From: an uncultured Bacteroidales bacterium
Lineage (GTDB): Bacteria > Bacteroidota > Bacteroidia > Bacteroidales > WCHB1-69
NCBI GenBank assembly: GCA_900315245.1
Contig: OMYJ01000002.1
Location: 1-57,863, forward strand
Direction: 5' to 3'
DNA: 57,863 nt
Shown here: positions 30,998 to 40,000 of the stretch, piece after piece
How positions within the stretch are numbered: position 1 is the stretch's first letter
Layout of the letters: every line of letters begins with the position of its first letter
The notes under the pieces: model-generated
The model's input: the letters and a program-made list of their open reading frames with translations, nothing else
The model's database searches: none
What the model was told of the DNA's origin: nothing
Translations under genes and position numbers: made by a program

Positions 30998-33418
30998 ATG
31001 GTTTTCGTAAAGATCTACCGATTTTTCACACGGCATAAATTCCTTTTATATGCACTTTTGGTTTTAACCAGTGTTGTTTTTGCGTTTTTTGCCACAAAAT
31101 CTAAATTCGAAGAAGATTTGATGAAACTTTTGCCGAAGTCTGAAAAGTCAGAGTGTGACTTGGTGTTCGGCAATGTGAAAGTCAAGGACAAGCTCTTCAT
31201 GCAGATGACGGGTGCGGAGCCGGAAGTGATGGTCGGCTATGTTGATGAGTTGATGGACTCCATCCTCACCAACGACGAGGGCATCGCCAACACGCTTTAC
31301 CGTCTGGAGCCTGATATGGCGCTCAACGCGCTCGATTACGCCATGATGCACGTGCCGTCGTTCGTGGACACGACCCTGTACGCCCGATTCGATTCCGCCA
31401 TCGCCCACGCCGACGAGACCATGGCACGCAATCACGAGCTGATCATGAACGACGAAACCGGCATGGTCTCGGAGCTGGTCTCCACCGACCCGTTAGGACT
31501 GCGCGAGTGCCTGATGCCCGACATCTCCAGCGGCATGGGCTTCGCCCTCATCGACGGGCATCTGTTCTGCCCCGACAGTTCTGTGGCACTGATCTTTATC
31601 GCCCCCGACTTCCAAACTTTCAACTCCCAAGAAGGTGGGAAACTGATCAATCATCTCCGCGACTGTATCCAGCAATTCAACAAAACGCATCCAGATGTGG
31701 AGGTGCTGATGCATGGCGCTGTGGTGGAGTCTGCCAACAATGCCAGCACCATGAAACGGGATATTGCCCTCACCATCGGCATCTCTTTGGTGCTGATTCT
31801 CCTCTATTTATGCATTAGTTTCAAGAGCTACAATATCATCTGGCAGAATGTGCTGCCCATCCTTTATGGAACCGTCTTCGCATTGGCCTGCATGTATTGG
31901 ATCAAGGGCGGCATGTCGTTGATGGCCTTGGGTGTGGGCGCCGTGATTTTGGGCGTTGCACTCAGTTATTGCTTGCATATAATTGTGCATCAACGATTTG
32001 TAGGCGATGTGGAGCAGATGCTGAAGGATGAAGCCGTCCCTGTTTGCCTCGGCTGCCTCACCACCATCGGTGCGTTCCTCGGACTGATGTTTACCGAAAG
32101 CGAGCTGTTGAAGGACTTCGGACTGTTCGCCACCTTCGCGCTCCTTGGAAGCACCTTCTTCGCGTTAATCTTCCTGCCCCATTTCCTGAATGTGAAAGAC
32201 GCCAAACACAGCAAGAAGGCATTCAAATTGATTAACAAAATCAACAACTATCCATACGATCGTAACCCTATCATTATCATAGCTTTATGTGTTGTCATTC
32301 TGATTGGGTTCATCTTTTCAGGCAAGGTTCAGTTCGACAATGATCTGAAACATATCGGATATGAGAGCGAAGATTTTCAGAAATCGCGGCAATTGTATGA
32401 GGAGAAGAACGACCAAGGCGGTATGCAGCGGTATTATGCCGTCACCGCGGCGGATTTGGACGAGGCCTTGGAGGCCAATATGGCGCTTGCTACCACTTTG
32501 GATTCGTTACGCAAGACCGGGGACGTTTTCTCCTACACACCGGTAGCATCGTTGTTGTTCCAGTCGCAGGCGGAACAGGAACGCCGCATTGCCGCCTGGC
32601 AGCGTTACTGGACCCCCGAAAAGGTGGCGCAGGCGATGTCAGCCGTCAAGGCAGCGGCTTTAAAAAACGAGCTCCCGACCGACATTTTCGTGCCTTTCCA
32701 GGCCATGATCGAGGCGGAATACGAACCCGGCAACCTATACGAATCGGGTATCGTCCCCGACGGCCTTCTCTGCAACTTCATCGAAGAAACTGATGGCAAA
32801 TTCTTGATTTTCAACGCCCCACAGTTATCCAAAGAGAAATTGAAAGAAGTCGATGACTGCGTTGCCGCCAAGCCGCACGCCGTGGTGGTCGATCCCTTAT
32901 ACTACACAGGAGGCTTGATCTCCATGATTCACAAGGACTTCAACATGGCATTGATCATCTCTTCCGTCTTTGTGTTCGTTGTACTGCTGCTTTCTTTCAG
33001 AAACATTCTAATATCGATCCTCGCTTTCCTGCCGATGTTCCTGAGTTGGTATGTGGTGCAGGGCTGGATGGCCATCCTTGGGTTGTCGTTCAACATGATC
33101 AACATTGTAATCTCCACGTTTATCTTCGGTATCGGCGTGGATTACAGCATTTTCGTCATGAAAGGGCTGATCGAGGGGCAACGTCAGGAAGAGAGTCGTC
33201 TGTTAGAGTATCATAAAGTGGCCATTTTCTTTTCGGCTTTGGTGTTGATTGTCGTGATGGGGGCGATGTTGTTCGCCAAACACCCAACCATCGTTTCCAT
33301 CGGCGAATGCGCGTTGATTGGCATGATCTCCACCATCCTGATTACCTACACGTTGCAGCCGCTGTTGTTCCGCTGGCTGATGAAATGGCCGTTCATGAAG
33401 CGGAGAGTGGAAAAATAA
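30998..33418 (+). CDS. MMPL-family RND-type lipid exporter
   Basis: An 806-residue inner-membrane protein of the RND/MMPL class, a family that moves lipids or lipid-like molecules out of the inner membrane. The pattern is TM1 (about 14-30, LLYALLVLTSVVFAFF), a large periplasmic loop to about 255, five helices (about 260-395, such as IALTIGISLVLILLYLCISF), TM7 near 430, a second loop, and five C-terminal helices from about 650 (ALIISSVFVFVVLLLSF, FGIGVDYSIFVMKG). This is the duplicated 6+6 arrangement. It is divergent from spt and followed by a LolA-like carrier gene, so export of a sphingolipid or other lipid is plausible. Similar MMPL plus LolA pairs occur in aryl-polyene and hopanoid clusters. 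Confidence 0.88.
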   Translation: MVFVKIYRFFTRHKFLLYALLVLTSVVFAFFATKSKFEEDLMKLLPKSEKSECDLVFGNVKVKDKLFMQMTGAEPEVMVGYVDELMDSILTNDEGIANTLYRLEPDMALNALDYAMMHVPSFVDTTLYARFDSAIAHADETMARNHELIMNDETGMVSELVSTDPLGLRECLMPDISSGMGFALIDGHLFCPDSSVALIFIAPDFQTFNSQEGGKLINHLRDCIQQFNKTHPDVEVLMHGAVVESANNASTMKRDIALTIGISLVLILLYLCISFKSYNIIWQNVLPILYGTVFALACMYWIKGGMSLMALGVGAVILGVALSYCLHIIVHQRFVGDVEQMLKDEAVPVCLGCLTTIGAFLGLMFTESELLKDFGLFATFALLGSTFFALIFLPHFLNVKDAKHSKKAFKLINKINNYPYDRNPIIIIALCVVILIGFIFSGKVQFDNDLKHIGYESEDFQKSRQLYEEKNDQGGMQRYYAVTAADLDEALEANMALATTLDSLRKTGDVFSYTPVASLLFQSQAEQERRIAAWQRYWTPEKVAQAMSAVKAAALKNELPTDIFVPFQAMIEAEYEPGNLYESGIVPDGLLCNFIEETDGKFLIFNAPQLSKEKLKEVDDCVAAKPHAVVVDPLYYTGGLISMIHKDFNMALIISSVFVFVVLLLSFRNILISILAFLPMFLSWYVVQGWMAILGLSFNMINIVISTFIFGIGVDYSIFVMKGLIEGQRQEESRLLEYHKVAIFFSALVLIVVMGAMLFAKHPTIVSIGECALIGMISTILITYTLQPLLFRWLMKWPFMKRRVEK

Positions 33419-33424
33419 AAATTT

Positions 33425-33432
33425 TACTTTTG
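33425..33432 (+). promoter_or_regulatory. -7 box TACTTTTG for the LolA-like gene
   Basis: TACTTTTG followed by CCGCCC, starting 6 bp after the MMPL stop codon and 37 bp before ATG 33470. The LolA-like gene can therefore be transcribed on its own. Confidence 0.7.
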
Positions 33433-33469
33433 CCGCCCGTTTCAGTCTAGCAAAAATTATTATCGAAAT

Positions 33470-34000
33470 ATGAAGAAAATACTGACCATTGTCATTGCCA
33501 TGCTGGCATTTGCCGCTTCCGCCCAGAAGGTGGAGGCCCGTTTCACCGAATCCAAATTCATCAAGGCCTCCGGCAAAACCATCGAGGCAGAAGGAAATCT
33601 CAAACTATTCTCCGCTGACAAGATGGAGCTTCGCTACACCAAGCCGGCCGGCGACTATTTCATCATCGACGGCAAGACGATGAGCACGAGTGTCAAGGGC
33701 AAGAAGACTGTTGTGGACACCGAGAAAAACGCCGCCATGCGCACCCACCGTAACACCCTGATGAACTGTGTCAACGGCAATTGGAAGCAAGCGGCCTCCG
33801 ACAACAACGCCGAGACCTCCGTGGCAGAGAAGGGCGCCAACAAGGTGGTGACGTTGAGTGCGAAAAAGTCGGCCCCGCGCGGCTACTCCAAAATCATCAT
33901 CACCTACCGCAAGTCCGACAACCTTCCGATAGAACTGGTGTTCGAGGAATTCAACGGCATTGTGACCACCTACAAGATCTCCAACATCGTCAAGAAATAA
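33470..34000 (+). CDS. LolA-like periplasmic lipid/lipoprotein carrier
   Basis: A secreted protein of 176 residues with a signal peptide (MKKILTIVIAMLAFAASAQ). The mature part has the LolA/LolB-like concave beta-sheet pattern: ARFTESKFIKASGKTIEAEG, a lipid-free 'K-L-x-Y-x-x-P-G-D-Y' segment (MELRYTKPAGDYFIIDGK), and later YSKIIITYRKSDNLPIELVFEE. It follows the MMPL gene by 51 bp with its own promoter. A LolA-fold protein paired with an MMPL exporter would carry hydrophobic cargo across the periplasm. The housekeeping LolA for lipoprotein sorting is the alternative. The gene ends before a perfect bidirectional terminator at 34026. Confidence 0.8.
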   Translation: MKKILTIVIAMLAFAASAQKVEARFTESKFIKASGKTIEAEGNLKLFSADKMELRYTKPAGDYFIIDGKTMSTSVKGKKTVVDTEKNAAMRTHRNTLMNCVNGNWKQAASDNNAETSVAEKGANKVVTLSAKKSAPRGYSKIIITYRKSDNLPIELVFEEFNGIVTTYKISNIVKK

Positions 34001-34025
34001 TTCTTCGGGAAATTTGACGAAAACA

Positions 34026-34057
34026 AAAAGAGACGCGAATCATCGCGTCTCTTTTTT
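34026..34057. terminator. Bidirectional terminator between LolA-like gene and NRPS
   Basis: A perfect 14-bp stem, AAAAAGAGACGCGA / TCGCGTCTCTTTTT, with a 4-base loop ATCA. A and T tracts at the ends make it an intrinsic terminator on both strands for the two convergent genes. The core AGACGCGA...TCGCGTCT belongs to the GTAGRGRCG palindrome family. Confidence 0.9.
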
Positions 34058-34071
34058 CTATTGCTTTTTGC

Positions 34072-37000
34072 TTAATCAAAGAACCCCAACCCGCTGATGG
34101 CACCCAACATCTGGTCCACATAATCCCACGTGGTGGGCGACCATTTGAAGCCCAGACGATAGAGCACCTGCGTGGTGTAAGCGTTGACAACGGGTACGCT
34201 GGTGGCTTTCTTTCCGTGGGCTGCATCCTTGTAGGCGAGCAGACTGGAAAGGGTTTTGGCCTTCTGAGGATCATTGCCCGCACTTTCCATCGCAGTGTTG
34301 TACTCCTCATCCTCCACGAAGCGGATGTCCGTGCCGATGTTGTTGAGGCCGCTGAGCACGTCGCCGAGGAACAGCGCGTGGTTGTTGTAGGTGTGGAACA
34401 CACAGCATTCCTTGGGCGTGGTGCTGAGCAGGATGATTGCCTGCGCGACCTCATCAATGGGCGAGAACTCCACCTTGCTCTCATAAATGGAATAAGGACA
34501 GCATCCCAACATGTTATAGACCTTGATGCGGCCCATGAAGGCGTTCGTGGAGAAGTTGATCTGGAACTCGCCGTCTTTGGCACGTGCCGCGAGATTACCG
34601 ACGCGGATGACCTTGGCCGACAGCCCGTTTTCCGCAATGGCCTGCAAGATTACCCGCTCCGCTATGAACTTGGAGTGGACGTACTGGTTGCCAAGATATT
34701 GTCCGTCGTAGAGCCGCTGCTCATTGAAGACATAATCGGGAGACATGGTGTCGTTGACGTTGATACCGGCAGTGCTGTATGTGGAAATGTGTACCAAACG
34801 CGCACCGGATTTCAGACAGAAATCAACGCAGCGTTGCGCACCACCAATGTTAACATCTTCAATCTCAGTGCCTTCGCTAAAATGTTTCACCACCGCCGCG
34901 CAGTTGAAAACCGTGTCAATCTTCGCTTTGACAAGGTCGGTCAGGTCGTTGGTGACATCGCCGAGCACGATGTTCAGGCGTTTGCCGAACAGTTCATCGT
35001 AGGTTGATTCGAAGTAGTAAAACAGCAGCGTCTTCAGCCGGTGTTCAGCGGCATCCAGATTCTTGTCACGTACCAGACAGTAAATCTTCGGCACGTCCGA
35101 ACAAATCAGTTCCTGCAACACATGGATGCCTAAGTAACCCGTTGCGCCAGTGAGCAGCACGTTGCCCAACGACTGGCGCTCACCATTCCGGAAGCCATCC
35201 AGTGTGTTGTTGCTCAATAAGTTGTGGATGGTGGTATAATCAAAATTAGTCACATCTTCCTCTTCCGTGTTGAGGACGGTTGCGCCCGTAACGAGCGCGG
35301 CGAGCTTCCGCGGGGTGTTGTTGGCAAAGACATCGCCGTAGGCCACGTGATACCCGATTTTGTCGGCCTCGAGGATGACGCGAGTCACCATGAGAGAGGT
35401 GCCGCCCAAGTCGAAGAAGTTGTCGGTAGTCCCGATCTTGTCCATAGACAGAATGTCGCTGAAGATTTTGCAGAACTGGCGTTCCGTCTCGTTGGCCGGC
35501 GCCACGTATTCGCGGTCCGAGGCCTGCATGACAGGCGTTGGCAACGCTTTGCGGTTCACCTTCTGGTTCTGGTTCAGCGGGATAGCGTCAATCTGCATCG
35601 TGGCCGCCGGAATCATATACGGCGGTTTCCGCTGGCCGATGAAGGCATTCAACTCCTTGACATCGACTTTATTGTCGCTGACGATATAGGCGGCAATATA
35701 CTTGCCTCCATTCTCATAATCGAAAGCTTGCACGGTAACATCCTTGATGCCTGGGAACTCGCGGATGACGGCCTCCACCTCTTTCAACTCGATGCGGAAA
35801 CCGCGAATCTTTACCTGGCCGTCCTTGCGACCCACAAACTGGATGTTGCCGTCAGGGAGGTAGCGCACGATGTCGCCAGTGCGATAAATGCGCTCATAGC
35901 CAGAGTCTTGGCTAAATGGATTCTTCAAGAAGGTCTCCGCTGTCTTTTCAGGCCGGTTGAGATAGCCGCGACTGACTTGCGCTCCGCTCACCCACAATTC
36001 GCCGGCCGCTCCAATGGGCAGTCTGTTGAATTGCTTGTCCACGATATAGAGTTTCAGATTGTCTAACGGTTTCCCGATCGGGATGTCCAATTCGTAATCC
36101 TTCACCCAGTAATTGGTGGTGAAGATGGTACACTCCGTGGGACCGTAGCCGTTGTACATCTTGTAATTCGTCGGCGGGTTGAGAGCCGACAGCTTCTCAC
36201 CGCCCACGGCAAAACAGCGCAAAGAATGGTTCTCGACATTGGAGGCGAACTGGTAGCCCACCTGCGTCGTGATGAAAGAATGGGTGATGCCCTGCGTGTT
36301 GAAGTATTCGTTCAAGTCGGGCAGATTCAGGCGAATATCGTCGCCAATGATATGGACGCAGGCACCGCAAGTCAGCGCCGGGTACATGTCCATCATGCAG
36401 GCGTCGAAACCGTAACTGGCGTAGGCGGCCACGCGGTCGTTGGCGGTGAGGCCATAATGCCGCTGGTACCAATGACAGAAGGCCACGAGGTTGCCGTGTT
36501 CGAGCTGACAGCCTTTCGGCGTGCCGGTAGAACCGGAGGTGTAGAGCAGAATGAAAAGGCTTGACGGGGTTAGTAGAGATGTTTCATGAAACGTCTCTAC
36601 CGTCTCCAATGTCGCAATATCCTTGGTCAAGAGCACTTTGCCTTGATATTCGTTCACGATGTCGTGCAACTCCTCGTCGGCAATCAGCATCTTGGCTTTG
36701 GCGTCTTTCATCATGAAGTTAAGACGCTCAGCGGGATAACTCGGGTCGAGCGGCTGATAGGCGCAACCAGCTTTCAGCACGCCGATCGAAGCAATGGCCA
36801 TCCACTCGCAACGCGGAATGAGCACCGACACGACATCTTCTTTTCCAAGACCTTGCGAGGCGACATAAGCGGCAATGCGCTCTGAAATAGCATCCACCTC
36901 ACGATAGGTGTATTGCTTGTCGTGATATACAACCGCTAAATTATCAGGCGTTTGCTCCACTTGACGACGGAACAGCGAAACGATGTTCTGCGTGTTGTCG

Positions 37001-40000
37001 TAAGGCACTTCCGTTTGGTTGAAACTATCGAGGAGAGCGGTTTGTTCGGCATCCAGCAAGGAAACATGCAGCAGTGGCGTTTCGGACTGACGGATGAAGG
37101 CGTTAACCGCATTGCAGACCGACTGCGCCAAACTTTGCATCAGGCTTTCGCTATATCGGCCGTTGTCGTATTCGATGCAAACACCTGGCATGCCGCCTTT
37201 TTCCTGAATGTAAAAAGCAACGCGGAACTTCGGCGTGTCCAGTTCAAGAGACTCTATATCAAGTTTCTGACCATTGATTACATATTGGTCAATCACTCCC
37301 ATTTGATAGGCAAACATTATCTCCGCCGACAAGTCGTAATCCGCGGCAATTTGCGCGAACGGATAGTTCTCGTGACGAAGCGTCTCGTCAAAGTTCGCGC
37401 TGGTCTCGTTCAAGAACTCCATCACGCTCTGCTCGCCAATCTGTGTACTCAAAGCCAACGTGTTGACGAACATGCCCACCGTGTTGCGGATGCGCAAATC
37501 GGAACGGCCGTTGCTGATGGTGGTGATGCAGATTTGCTCGTTGTTGGTGAAGCGCGAGAGCGCATAGAATACCGCCGCCAAGGTGAGGTGCGCGGGCGAA
37601 AGGTTGTGTTGTTTGCAGAAGCCCTCTATCGTGCTGAAATCCAGTTGGCTGAAGACCTCGCTGACGGAACCTTGCTCCAAGGGATTGGTCAGATCGGACG
37701 GAATCTCGGTGACGCCTTCCAACTTGCCCAAACGTTCCTGGAAGAAGGCTTGGGCTTCGGCATGTTTCGGACTCTCCTCAGCCGCCTTCTCGTCGGCGAC
37801 GAAATCGGCATAGCTGATGGCCTCGGATTCGATTTCACGACCGTTCATCAAATCGCATAACTGGTTGACAAACAAATCAAAAGAACTGCCATCGAATATC
37901 AAGTGATGGACATCGGCCAAAAGGTAAACCCGCTTTTCCGTCGTGACGATCTCCATACGGTACAAGGGTCCTTTTTTCAGGTTGAACGGCTTGACAAACG
38001 CCAATTTGTATTTCTCCAATTCCGCTTCGCTTAACTTGCTCTGTGTGATAACCACAGGCTGGTTGGCATCCACGATTTGCACGATGTCGCTGCCTTCGCT
38101 GCCGAAATGCACGTTGAACTGCGGATGCGCCTTGATGATAGTCTCAACGGACTGCGCCAGCCGCGCCGTGTCAGTATCCTTGGGGAAACCGACCAACGAT
38201 GGGATGTTGTAGATGGTGGAGGTTGGTTGCTTCATGCATTCGACATACACACCCATCTGCGCGTAAGAAAGCGGAACATCGCTTGATTCCGCATGATGAG
38301 TGGCGGATTCCGCACGTTGTTCTTCCGATTCTTGCGGTGTATGCGCCGCAGCATTCAGTAGAAGGTTGAGAATTTCATTTTCGATATATTGGATATTGCC
38401 TTTCTTGACCAATTCTTTGGAATCCACCGCGACGCCGTACTTTTTGTTGAGTTGCACGGCCAGTTTGATGGCGGAGATGGAGGTAAGTCCAACGTAGCCG
38501 AGCACGGTGGTCACGCCGAAATCTTTCGTGCCTACGATGCCCGCAACGATTTCGTGCAGTTCCTCTTCCAGAATGTTCATCGGAGCATTGCTCTCCACCT
38601 CAGCGGCAAACGCTTTCTTTTCGGGCTTCGGAAGGGCTTTCTTGTTCACCTTCTGGTTCTGGTTGAGCGGTATGCGGTCGATTTGCATCGTCACAGCAGG
38701 CACCATGTAAGGCGGTTTCTCTTCCATGATGAAGTTGTTAAGGGCTTCGACGTCAATCTGCTCGTCTGCAACGATATAAGCTGCAATGAACTTGCCGCCG
38801 CTCTCTTCGTCAAAAGCCTGCACAGTGACATCCTTGATGCCTGGGTATTGGCGGATGATGGCTTCGACTTCCGTGAGTTCGATGCGGAAACCGCGTATCT
38901 TCACCTGTGCGTCGCGACGGCCTACAAACTGGATGTTTCCATCAGGCAGATAACGCACGATGTCGCCAGTACGGTAGCAGCGACCCCAAGGAGTCTCCAC
39001 GAAAGATTCGGCAGTCTTCTCCGGACGATTCAGATAGCCGCGTCCTACCTGAGGACCATTGACCCATAGCTCGCCGGCAGCACCTACAGGCAACCTATGC
39101 CCGTACGCATCCATGATGTACAGATGCATATTCTCCACTGCCTTTCCTATGGGGATGTTCTGCAGCTTCTCCTTCACAGCGAATGCCGTTACATAACAGA
39201 TACTCTCAGAAGGACCATAGCCGTTCAAGAGCAAATAGGGAGGAGGCGTGACATCGGCCAATTTCTCACCGCCAGTGATAAAAGCCTTCAGGGAGTGATT
39301 GGAGATATCGTTGACAAAAGAACGGGCCACCTGCGTCGTCATGAACGTATGGGTGATGCCGTTCTGCTCAAAATAGTCGTTGAGCGCGAGGAGGTCAAGA
39401 CGGATCTCCTCAGGAATGATATAGACGGTAGCACCCACTATGAGCGGAGGCCATAATTCAAGCAAACAAGCATCGAAACCGAAGCTGGCATACGCTCCTA
39501 TGCGACTTTCCGCTTCTACATGCAGGGCATGTTGGTGCATGTGGCTGAATGCCACCATATTCCGATGTTCGAGTTGACATCCCTTGGGCACTCCTGTAGA
39601 GCCACTGGTGTAGATTAGCGTAAAGAGACTCTCGGGCTTGGGCCCGGCAAGTTCCTTGGATTCCTTCAGGTTCTCAATGTCTTTCGTGAGCAACACTTCC
39701 CCCTTGTATTCATCCAAGATGGAACAGAGTTTCTCGTCGGCAATCAGCAGTTTGGAAGCAGTATCCTGCATCATGAAGCTCAGGCGCTCCTTCGGATAGG
39801 TGGGGTCCAACGGCTGATAGGCACATCCTGCCTTCAGCACACCCAGCGAGGCGATGGCCATCCATTCTGAACGGGCTATCAGAATGGCCACCACATCCTC
39901 AAGTCCTAATCCTTTCGATGCGATATGGCTTGCAATGCGGTCACTGATTTCATCCACCTCAGCGTATGTAAACCGCTTGTCCTTGAAGACCACAGCCGTC

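Noticed and set aside
35224..37860. Several long plus-strand frames (about 280 and 302 codons) opposite the NRPS
   Set aside because: They mirror the NRPS codon pattern and lack promoters, signal peptides or domain motifs.
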